DNA from: Aplectana chamaeleonis
Lineage: Eukaryota; Nematoda; Chromadorea; Rhabditida; Cosmocercidae
Direction of reading: 5' to 3'
Assembly: GCA_029168955.1 (NCBI GenBank)
Contig: JAPDOI010001365.1
Location: 69,501 to 133,500, forward strand
Length of the DNA: 64,000 nucleotides
Shown in pieces: positions 55,336 to 64,000 of the stretch. Position 1 is the stretch's first letter. Each line of letters opens with the position of its first letter. A model generated the notes under the pieces. The model searched no databases, was not told where the DNA came from, and saw nothing but the letters and a program-made list of their open reading frames with translations. A program made the position numbers and the translations under genes.

Positions 55336-56429
55336 AGTAATGAACCTGTTGAATTACTGACAGCAAAAGCAGTTTTCATGAGGTTGATTTTATGATGTCT
55401 CATATATTTATGCTGTCACTCAGATTAAGATAACCCCCGCCGTTACTCCATCGGAAGATGAATCGCATTACGAATATGGGCTAATCGCTACGATTCGTCT
55501 CAACAGCCTAGCTGAATTTTCATAGGCTCTCTGAAAAATCAATGCAAAACGAATTGGACGAAAGGGATCGAGGGAAATCTAGAATTAAGAGAAATGCGCT
55601 TAGCACGTGGTACAGCGTGTTCTTTGTCGATCGTCTGATCACTAGATGTGAACAAACAAAAATACTGCTCGTGTCTTTTCGCCAAAACGCATGCGGCGGC
55701 GCATTCTCTCTCTTTTAGTGCCCATTTTTGATTACACGCTTCAGACTCAATTTCTGTTGAATTTGAGAGCATATTCAGTTTTTAGTGGTATGAATTGACC
55801 AACTTATAATGACTAGGTTTCCAATAGTTCAAATAAGCAGTTTTTATGGTAGATTTTTGAGTTTGCTATACAGTGTGCAACTACAGTATGCAGCTGCACA
55901 TCAATATTCGTATTCTACAACAATCTAGATCTTTTCCTGATGGATATTTAACATTCGTTACACTGGTGAACAGCCCTCCAATTCGATACTGAAAAAACTT
56001 TTCACATCTGAAACTGTTGATTCTGAAATGAGTCACTGAAAAAGGGCGCCAAGAACGCGTGAAAGCGTTGCCGCGTGCAATCTGGCCAGAATCTACGTGC
56101 GGAATCGTATGAGGAAACTCAGCTTCTTTCGGCGTTTGTAACTCTCAATGAACCAGAAAACTTTTTGAGGTCCAGACAAGCTTACAAGCTCAATTCAGAA
56201 AGATTCAACATGAAGTCTGTGGTGCAGTGAGTGCCCAGAAGACGACAGTATAGAGAGTGCCGGGGAGATGACGGTGTAGTGAGTGCCGGAATGATGGGGG
56301 CTTACAACACCGCTTCCCGGCTCTGAACATCGAGTGGCTTATGAATACCCTGACCTAGTTTTTTGCGAACATCCCAAGGCCGATGCTCCTATTCTTGGGT
56401 TCCCGGACAGGGAGCTGCGCGGCACGTGT
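55336..56429. other. no gene recognised
   Basis: 56220-56295 has three diverged copies of a ~28-base unit containing AGTGAGTGCC / AGAGAGTGCCGGG. The remainder holds nothing definite; a 77-codon minus frame at 55539-55772 has no domain. Confidence 0.45.
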
Positions 56430-56562
56430 ATTATCTGGTAAGCACAAACCAGTATTAAATCCAGTCAAGCTGAGGCCTTTGAATGCAGAATTTTGATGTT
56501 TTTTAGCCATCAGCTTAACTGGATTTACTGCCGATCTGTGCTTACCAGATTATACCCGTTAA
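56430..56562. repeat. small foldback
   Basis: ATTATCTGGTAAGCACA (56431) pairs with TGTGCTTACCAGATTAT (56537). Inner arms AATCCAGTCAAGCTGA/TCAGCTTAACTGGATT are also complementary. Possibly a solo MITE. Confidence 0.7.
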
Positions 56563-56619
56563 CGGGTGATTGCTGCTGTGCCTGCACAGTTTATGTGTTA
56601 ATTAGCTGAGGGATGCAGA

Positions 56620-56675
56620 GCAGTTTCGGCAGTGTAATGGTAACACTCTCGCGGGTTCGATTCCTGCCTGACACC
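56620..56675 (+). pseudogene. tRNA-derived relic lacking the anticodon arm
   Basis: CGGCAGTGTAATGGTAACAC resembles a D-arm, followed directly by a T-arm GCGGGTTCGATTCCTGC and CTGACACC. The anticodon arm is missing. The 3' flank (AAAGTTTTGTATTCAACTC) resembles that of the relic at 36782-36853, so both may belong to a tRNA-derived repeat. Confidence 0.5.
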
Positions 56676-57465
56676 AAAGTTTTGTATTCAACTCATCAAC
56701 CTCGCGATATTAATTAAGAATATTATTTACACAAGGTCCGTGGCTTGTTTCCTCAACAAAAAAAGAACATGTAAATCTCACTCGCGGCTGGCCGTGTGGT
56801 AAGCTGATCAGCTGCGCTCTTCCTTCGGCGTGTATCGAATAGCGGGCCGGTGTGCACGCGACACCCTCGCCACTATACATTGGATCCAAATCAAAAAAAG
56901 TCGGATACTTGGATTTCGGATAACTCAAAAATCAAAGGTCGCGGATATCCGACTCAAACGGATAGATTCAAAATAGCAAGATCGGATAATCCGAGTCAAT
57001 CGGATAGGGAGGCGAAACGGATAGTCGGATCTCGGATCTATCCGAAAATTACATTTTTTCGGTGATTCGGATTTTGGATCACTCGGATTTGGACCTTTTT
57101 TCGGTGAGTCGGAATCGGAGTATCCGAGTCGGATATCCGGTCGGATACAAGATGGTATAACTCAAAAAGTTTATCGAAAATTGATAGACTGGTAAAAATC
57201 CTCAAAAAAAGAGATTTTTTTACCTACTATGATAAACGAATTCATTGATAATCGTCTTTATCGCGAAATATATCCAAACCAAACAGATGTGATCACCTTT
57301 CACAATCTCTTCAAAGTGAGAGTAATGTAAAGCATAAGTCTAAAAGAATATCAATCCTTCACATCGAGTTCGTAAATACCCGTGAGTTACTGTCTAATCC
57401 ACTTAAAAAAGGATTGCCCGTTGGATCAATACACATGGTTTTTGGTAGGCAATCGAACCCTCAAT

Positions 57466-57772
57466 GCGCCATGGTATATTTTTGCGACACACTGTCGCGT
57501 CGCTCTGCACAGCGACAGCGACCGCCGGTCGCGAAGCTTCCACCCTTTAAACATGTCGCTATCGCAGTGTGTTGCAAGCTTCGGCCGCGATAGGAACAGT
57601 GGCAGCGACAGGCTTCAGCCCTTTCGCAGTATTTCGGCCCTCCGCGTCACGTCATTGCGACAGACGCGCGATAATCGTGCCTACGACCACCGATGCCGTT
57701 GTTACGATGCAGGTCCCGCAATGCTAGATTGCATGCCTGTCGGCCATGACAGCGGCAAAGTGTACCATACCA
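57466..57772. mobile_element. MITE family I (copy 2), nested
   Basis: ATGGTATATTTTTGCGACAC on the left and GGCAAAGTGTACCATACC on the right match the copy at 23521-23807, as do GTCGCGTCGCTCTGCACA and GCGATAATCGTGCCTACG in the body. TTAA flanks are not preserved. Confidence 0.72.
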
Positions 57773-58663
57773 CTAAGAACCTTTCAGAGTGGCGTCGCAG
57801 CGAAACTCGCTGTCGCGGTGACGGTGTGAGTGATGTGGGGTGAGGGATGCTACGCAGCGCAAACCGTGCCGTGCGAGTGGGGCGACCGCGCTTTCAGAGT
57901 GCACGAGCTAGCAGCGACGGCAGCAACGTCGCGCGATGGAAATGATTTGGACCATTTTTGTCCCTGTCGTCCCGCCGTAGTTTCTTTCTCTTTGTTGATG
58001 TTACATTGTTACTACCTGTTCATAAACTCTCTATAAAAATAATTATTTCCCCTATTTTATTGTTTTCTCCAATCGAACAAACGGCGGCGAAGAAGTAAGA
58101 GACGCAGAGACAGAAATATGATTCGGCGACCAGTAAAGGTCATGCCCACTTTCTATCGCTCTGGAGAGCGACGTCACAAATTTCGAAGCTGCGCCACTCT
58201 GAAAGACCCTATAGTCGCACAGACAACTCAAACCAAGAGAATCAATGCCAATTATGCGCAAAATCTGCGCTGATGATGCGCAGAAAATGAGGCGTAAATT
58301 TTACGATGCGCGCCAATTGGATGTCTGCAGTGTACAGGCTATAAAACTATGAAATTCACTTGGTTCCTACGCGTGCTGGTGTGGAGCGGAGGTTAGAGAC
58401 AGTGAGAGAGCGTAGGGCAGACGGAGGCCGAGGCGTCTGGCGCGTCGCTTGCGCCTCGAATGATGTGAATTACGACGTTTTATAGAGGGTAACTACGCAC
58501 CTGTATGGCTACTGTAGAATGGAATGTGGAGTCGTGACATAAGATATGCTTGCTTGAGTAACAGGACATGCCGAATCTACCAATATCCGACTCATTATCC
58601 GATCCGAATCATGACATTTTTCGGATATTCGGTATCCGAATCATTATCCGACTCATGGCATAT

Positions 58664-58873
58664 TTCGGTGATTCAGATTTTGAATCAAACGGATTTTGGC
58701 GTTTTTTCGGTGAATCGGATTTTGGATCATTCGGATTTTGACGTTTTTTCGGTGAATCGGATTCTGGATCATTCGGATTTTGACACTTTTTCGGTGATTC
58801 GGATTTTGGATCATTCGGATTTTGACGTTTTTTCGGTGAATCGGATTTTGAATCATGAAAATTTCGGTTCATT
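58664..58873. repeat. five tandem 42-base units, subterminal
   Basis: TTCGGTGAATCGGATTTTGG recurs at 58664, 58706, 58748, 58790 and 58832, exactly 42 apart, keeping a 14-codon frame open (SVNRILDHSDFDVF). A partial unit also lies at the left end of the element (57057-57110). Probably transposase-binding repeats rather than coding. Confidence 0.85.
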
Positions 58874-58975
58874 CGGATGGATATCCGAAAATGAGTGAGT
58901 CGGATCCAATGTATACTCGCCACCCGCGATGAGATTTATATGTTTTTCCTTGAGGAAACAAGCCACGGACCTAAC

Positions 58976-59297
58976 CATACATCAACTGAAATCAGCATTA
59001 GCCGGTTGCCACGTTGGGTAGCTTCATTTGATCGGTGAATGAAGGAGCAGCCAGGTGGTGTAAAAGCAATTCCTATTCAAGGTGAACAATATCTGACCAC
59101 TTTCCAACAACATCGGCTGCACATTCATGCGAGCGGTCTCTGTTTCTATTAACACTCATTTCAGAACAAACCAGATTTTGCATGATGTTCCTACTGGTGT
59201 ATCCTGAAAGGTCGTCCTCGCTGGAGTGCTTGTTCGGGAAGTCTACTGAGGACTTGGGATCTATAGATGCGAAGGTGACATTTGAATAGAATTCTAA
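58976..59297. other. no gene recognised
   Basis: No exon, RNA gene or repeat supported. Confidence 0.45.
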
Positions 59298-60233
59298 GGG
59301 CAGCAGACACGCTCCGAAGTGATGTCGATTTAATAACATAAATCGAAGGTTCGGAGCTGGTAGTTTGGGGACCCAACGAAAACTGTATGAAAATAGAGGA
59401 ATAAGAGTTGTTTTTTCTATCGGGTGAAAAAAGACGAGTTTTACCGCACGCGGTTGAAACCCCGAATATTAGCGGCAAAACGTTTGAGGTAGCTAAGCCA
59501 ATAGACTCCTATAGCTTGTACAGAACGCTCACCTCGTTGAAGACATCAAAATCCAGCCAATGCGACTGTATTCGAACAATCAATCTGTACGAGTTTGTAT
59601 TTGGGGGCGGGGTTGACGAAATTTTTCGGCATGCATTGCTCAAATTTAGTAGTTTAAAGGCAGCATAAACGCTCGTAAACGTGATTGAGATAACTACGGA
59701 AATAGAATGACATGACCCGATTACAACGCCTACGCATCTTGAAGTTTCAAAAACGACCCTCAATGCCGCTACATGAGTTAAAAGTTGGCCCCGCCCTGTA
59801 TTTTCACGCCCCCTGTGTTTTCCCTTTTCCTGCAATGCAAGGTTGCTGGGTCATCTTCACCTTCGGGACTGTTGATGGATTGCCAAACAAGTGAAACACA
59901 CACGTCACTGACGGCGAAGATGACTCAGCAACCCTGCATTGGAGGAAAAGGGCAAATACAGGGGGCGTGAAAATACGGGCGGGGCAAAATTTGCAGCTCC
60001 TCTATCGGCGTTGCGGGTCGTTTTTGACGCTTCAAAATGCGTAGGCAGTGTGTTGTGAGCCATACGGTTAGATGCACAATGTTATCCCAACCACGTTTAC
60101 GAGCGTGTATGTATGCTGCCTTTAACTCGTTTTTGACACTTATAACTTCGCAAGCCTTCTACTAAGGGCTATACGACATCAGTAACCTGGATATCTCAAC
60201 AAAAAATTTTGGTTATTTTTCGAGCGCGTCTGC
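59298..60233 (+). mobile_element. MITE family F (copy 3) containing MITE E
   Basis: GGGCAGCAGACACGCTCCG starts the element (59298) and GAGCGCGTCTGC ends it before TTAA (60234-60237). F sequence is interrupted at 59657 by a complete E element and resumes at 60126 (CTCGTTTTTGACAC), matching the F interior of the copy at 13937-14421. Confidence 0.8.
59658..60121 (+). mobile_element. TTAA MITE family E (copy 4), nested in F
   Basis: AGGCAGCATAAACGCTCG follows TTAA (59654-59657) and GTGTATGTATGCTGCCT precedes TTAA (60122-60125). The uninterrupted F copy 1 has a single TTGA at the corresponding place (complement near 14036). Confidence 0.88.
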
Positions 60234-60237
60234 TTAA

Positions 60238-60652
60238 CACGTTACCTGCGACTTATCTTTAAAACTTAAATCACATGTGACCTTCAACATAGTGAGTATG
60301 TTGCACGGTGCAAGTTGACTTACATGTGACATAAAGTTCTCGCGTGTAACTCAAATGCGTCATTTTATCGCACATGTAACTTATCTACGCGGCAGGCGTC
60401 TCCAAGGGAAGTATACGACGCACTCCTGGGGCTAGACTCAGATGTTTGCACCGTCGTCTGTTTCAACTACACAAGTTTGAGATACTTGGACCCACCTGTA
60501 AGTTACGTGTAATATTGTGGCAAGTTATGCGTGGATTTAACCGAAACTCACGGCAAGTTACACGTCACATCGTCTCAAGTTACGTGTAAGTTCAGAGTAC
60601 GTAAGTTGCGTGAAGCCATCGCGCAACTTGCGTCGAAGTCTCAGGTAACTTG
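60238..60652. mobile_element. element U, inserted at the TTAA ending MITE F
   Basis: CACGTTACCTGCGACTT and AAGTCTCAGGTAACTTG are inverted ends (15 of 17 match), flanked by TTAA (60234-60237) and TTCA (60653-60656). The body is filled with variants of CAAGTTACGTGTAA on both strands (about ten). Confidence 0.65.
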
Positions 60653-60656
60653 TTCA

Positions 60657-62459
60657 GAAATTCCTTAGCAGGTCTCGCGCTCGTGTACAATGGGAGTACG
60701 CGCCGCTACGATGGATGATGAGACTTGTGAGACAAAGGTTCGCTTACGATCCACACGTGAGATCTGAGGTCTTCAGAAGGGTTCTGCATTTCGCAATTTG
60801 GCACGATGAAGCGTTTCTTTTCCGTCCGAACATTGGTAAAAGTTTTACTTCATCACAATCGATGCCAGCAACAGATCGTAATCCAAAAGAACCTACTACC
60901 CTTATTCACCGCATTCTATGAGCCGCGCAGAGTTTAATCGCGGCGCGACCTTATGATGGATTTCCGCAATGATGGCTCGCCGCGTTCTATCAATGCGGCA
61001 GCTAACCATAAGATCGCGCGTCGCAACGATGCTACTCTTTTTAGCCTTTATGTTCATCAACCCATTCACGCGAATACCGAACTGCGCAAACGCAGTGCAT
61101 GCCTCATTGTGTCACTTGCGTAATCCACAAATATTCTCTTGAATCATAGCCAGTCGAGAAGGCAACGAAACGGTCAGTCATACCTATAATTTGCTTTCGG
61201 CTAATACATATTTCACTATCATCTACCGTTCTCTTGCTTACTGCGCAGAACCAAAAATCTCGGAGGAGGTACTTCAAACGGATTTTCGTACGACTTCATC
61301 TGATTAAGTATAACTCTTTGTTACATGTATACATTTCTTGAATTGCTCCGTTGGACTCTCTGTTGCATCCACTCTGGAACATGGCATATTATTCCGGGTT
61401 TTTCCTCGCTCGAGATTTGGCCTCTTTTCTGATGAAATTCGCAGCAAAAAAGCCGAGAACCTGTTGCCAAACTCGAACCCGCCACGAACACCTCCGCTTC
61501 GCGATCCTTAGTGTAAGCAAGGGCAGAGTATCGGGTGCCTCAGCCTTTCCCAACTGAACAAATTTGAATAAGGTGTTCTTCTCGAAGCGTTTCCAAATTT
61601 AGGTTTGTAACTCTTACGTGGACCTTCAGGCCGGTTTGCGGGAGCGTTTTCTCCTTAGGGTCAGGACTTTACTAACTAATCATACGAAAGAAAATGTGCT
61701 CAGAGAGATCAGAAAAAATGTCTGTGTTCAATTGTCGATGTGTTTTGAATTTTCTTCTTCTGCCGTAGTTTTTCAATTGCCGATTTTCATAAGACTCCGA
61801 CAAGTTTGGTTCCTGGACTCTCAACGCAGCAAATTTCCAGGGCGAAATGCGACTTTTGGTGATTACCTAAGCGCTACGATAGATTCACCTCAAACTTCTC
61901 TGTAAAGAGTATTTGGGATGCTGGACATGAAATCTGTGGCCCTTTATAGATTTCTGGTAGATCGCGGTATATTACGGTTAGCATTCGGTAGCTGGTTTGA
62001 TGCCTCAGATTTATGTGGTCGAAAACTTCTCCGAAGGGGCTACTTGTTGTGCCTAACACAGGCTTAAGCTTCGTTTATCGCTTTACCAAACACTAAGACA
62101 GGTGAAGCTAAGTGCAAAATGGCACCATATCTACCGCAAAATATAGTAAGTCCAAGAGTTAGAAGAAACAGATCCCGGATTCGTAATAAGGACACCGAAC
62201 TACCCTCACAAAAAAGTTTTAGCAAATCGGAAGAAGTAATTTCTGAACACCCTAAATGGCTAATGCACGTAATTTTACTCAAAAACTCTTCCCTAATTGT
62301 TGTCACTGAATCGTTTTTCCTTCATTTTAGATCAGCACTTCTCGCGATTATTTTTATTGTGGAATCGGACATCAACTATACATAATTCCCCTGTAGCTAT
62401 TTCTCGTATTAGATTCGAAAAAAAAAGAATTTTTTACATTAGAAAGAAAATATGATACC
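60657..62459. other. no gene recognised
   Basis: Open frames at 61351-61557 and 61618-61905 show no domain. 61760-62010 has weak similarity to the old S repeat (TTGCCGATTTTCATAAGACTC and GGTATATTACGGTTAG words). No RNA gene was identified. Confidence 0.4.
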
Positions 62460-64000
62460 TTAAAGGAGCTCCAACCACTGATGTGATTGGCCTGCGATTA
62501 GCCCTGCGGAAGTATTCCGTAGTTATAGTTGAAATTTTCACGACCCTTGAACAATGGCGGACATATTCCAATCTTTGTCGCCGTCCGGCACACTAAGGCC
62601 TCTGGTCCATAACACCTTAGGATCCGTACCTAAGGAGTTCATGGAGCCTTTGGTCACAAGCCACAGTTTCGCCACCCTGAACTGTCGATCGCTGTCGAGT
62701 GATATCCAAAAAAACCGCGCTATCCACACTTCTGAGCTATTTCCATGCACCGTTTGCTGCTTTGCAGGAAACCCGCCTCAAGGATAGACCCGTCATCAGC
62801 GTCGGAGAGTACACCATTTACTGCGGTAACGCTGACGATAGGAGAGTGGGAGGCTGTGCAATAGCTGTAAGGAAGGATTTCAATGGTATGGTCAAGGAGT
62901 TCGGCTCAACGTCGTGTCGGAATGCATTCGTACGACTGCGGGATCGCAGAGGATTCAATCTGTGGATAGTGAGTGCTCATGCGCCCACTGAAACCGCCGA
63001 AGACAATTCGAAGGATGCGTTTTATGAGGAACTCAATACGTTGCTGGCCAGGATACCTTGTCAACATGCTGTTGTCGTGGGGATTGACGCAAATGCGAAG
63101 ATGGGACTTGATCAGGAATCCGAAGTACTCGGTAAATGGTTCTACCCTGTGGAGCAAACATCGGACAATGGCTACCGCCTTGTCGACTTTTGTGAACGCA
63201 GTGGTCTGATTATTGCAGCGACATTCAAGAGGAATCATCGCCGCCATCAGCTTACGTGGCAGGGACCAACCCACCTATCTCTAGAAGAGCAGCGGAAGCG
63301 GAAGATGACAACTTTGAAACTACAGCTTGACTATGTTGTGACGAGGAATATTCCAGTATCGGACATTCGAAGATCTAGAGCGGTGTGGGATGTCGCATTA
63401 GATTCGGATCACCGCCCTGTTCTGTTGAACTTCACTGCGAGGATTCATAAGAGGAAGCGAGGGGCTCAGCCTCTCCAGAGGATTGACATGACAAGTCTCA
63501 GAGATGAAGAGTGCAGAAGGAATTTTCGACAACGCGTTTCTATTCACATCGGAGTACGGACTAAGAAGAAACATTGCGACGCGGATTCTTTTGTCAAGTG
63601 CATCCAGGACGCTTCGAGAGAGGCACTCCCGGTTGTACAGCCTAGGGAGAAGTCCGAAGAAACGTCTTAGAAGAAACAGCATCTACCTACAACAGAGTAT
63701 GTGCTCTCCGAACTGCAAGAAACTTCGTGGAGGAGAAGCGTCTGAGGAGGAAGTTGCGTCGGCAGCTTCAAAGTGACCGCGAACGAGAGTGGACGTGTAG
63801 AGCTAAGGAGTGTGAGAAGGCTTGGGAGGAGAAGAATCCGAAGAAAGCCTACACGTTGCTGCGACAGTATAGCGGGAAGATGAAGAGATGTTTTCCTGTC
63901 TTGAACACTACCAATGGAGTTGCAGTTGTTGATGCGACGCTGCCATTATGGAACGATTACTTCAGTTCACTACTGAATCGTCCAGCCCCATCAGTACCTG
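62460..64000 (+). mobile_element. 5' part of an APE-type LINE, running off the window
   Basis: Short 5' leader (about 62460-62553), then a reading frame beginning MADIFQSLSPSG at 62554, an endonuclease domain, and the linker preceding the reverse transcriptase, cut by the window end. The arrangement (endonuclease then reverse transcriptase in one frame) and the linker block (KAYTLLRQYSGKMKRC) are those of LINEs abundant in hookworm genomes, recognised from memory of the family. Reverse-transcriptase motifs would lie beyond 64000. Confidence 0.85.
62554..64000 (+). pseudogene. LINE ORF2 N-terminus with endonuclease domain, two frameshifts
   Basis: Encodes an apurinic-type endonuclease that in this family nicks target DNA to prime reverse transcription. 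Visible blocks: NCRSLSSD in the first frame (62554 to about 62712). In the 323-residue frame starting at 62699 there is QETR with the catalytic Glu (residue 24), SAHAPT (92-97), GIDANAKMG with Asp130 and Asn132, TW (186-187), LDYV (210-213) and the terminal SDHRP with Asp237/His238. All key residues are intact. The frame changes at a run of seven A (62708-62714). It changes back near 63640-63660, where the endonuclease frame stops at 63670 and the linker continues open to 64000 in the original frame. Hence a damaged copy, or sequencing error at the A run. Confidence 0.82.

Larger units (their letters stand above)
56874..58915. mobile_element. 2.04-kb DNA transposon with perfect 8-base target duplication
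   Basis: Perfect 14-base inverted ends (TATACATTGGATCC / GGATCCAATGTATA) are flanked by identical CTCGCCAC (56866-56873 and 58916-58923). The host H element reads through when the insert is removed. Both ends are crowded with TCGGAT/ATCCGA words, and the right end has five 42-base tandem units. Eight-base duplications occur in hAT, P and Merlin groups; the TATAC terminus is not a typical hAT end, so the superfamily is left open. No transposase frame is recognised. A family I MITE is nested at about 57466-57772. Confidence 0.88.
56734..58972. mobile_element. foldback MITE family H, split by a 2-kb insertion
   Basis: The left part (56734-56873: AGGTCCGTGGCTTGTTTCCTC ... CTCGCCAC) and right part (58916-58972: CTCGCCACCCGCGATGAG ... 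GAGGAAACAAGCCACGGACC) together make one H element like that at 10444-10632. Confidence 0.88.

Overview
This window looks like repeat-rich, gene-poor DNA from a nematode, most likely a strongylid (hookworm-type) worm. That is an inference from three things: a hookworm-style APE-endonuclease/reverse-transcriptase retrotransposon at the right edge, very dense short inverted-repeat elements, and the absence of any bacterial gene organisation or long exon. I saw no complete host gene. Seven short stretches look like candidate exons or exon-derived sequence (4.77-4.85, 4.88-5.24, 5.28-5.33, 36.43-36.57, 38.08-38.20, 42.71-42.96 and 48.55-48.72 kb). All are tentative and none has a recognised product.

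Most of the sequence is non-autonomous DNA transposons. More than thirty elements of about 240-600 bases begin AGG(C/G)... and end ...CCT between TTAA (or mutated TTGA/TTCA) copies. By terminal sequence I grouped them as A and G (AGGCAGTGTTCACGAT), B (AGGCACAGTCCAACC), C (AGGCACAGTACACC), D (AGGCAGTGGTCRCGAT), E (AGGCAGCATACACGCT), F (AGGCAGCAGACACGCT) and single families N-U. A second class has TA ends and foldback arms (J, K, M; L is related). A third class has 8-base target duplications (hAT-type or similar): 2815-3069, 22153-24039 and 56874-58915. H is a foldback element and I a short TTAA element.

Layout: 0-7.6 kb, scattered MITEs, candidate exons at 4.8-5.3 kb and a LINE scrap at 6.5 kb. 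7.6-15.4 kb, MITE clusters including four elements joined end to end at 13.4-15.4 kb. 16.09-21.59 kb, one G element split by a 5.0-kb insertion that carries a 3.7-kb tandem array of 42-base (14-codon) units and a 270-base-arm palindrome. 21.6 kb, a long TA microsatellite. 21.98-24.3 kb, an E element split by a 1.9-kb hAT-type element. 24.5-38 kb, dispersed MITEs, an inverted array of about 165-base units (29.7-31.3 kb), foldbacks and a tRNA-like relic. 38.8-42.7 kb, nested B/G/A/C elements. 43-49 kb, old degenerate repeat, a LINE tail and MITE N. 49.4-52.2 kb, a C-D-D-D train ended by a LINE relic. 52-56.7 kb, a coding relic, J, B and Q. 56.7-59 kb, an H element split by an 8-base-TSD element. 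59.3-60.65 kb, F containing E, followed by U. 62.5 kb to the end, the 5' part of a LINE.

The organising theme is nesting: almost every large insertion sits inside an older MITE, so older copies act as landing sites and give exact boundaries for younger ones. The most unusual object is the 5.0-kb insertion at 16359-21365. One end carries a stem-loop with a short subterminal inverted repeat, the core is a giant minisatellite that appears to have grown from a 21-base ancestor still preserved at its right edge, and the other end is a long palindrome.
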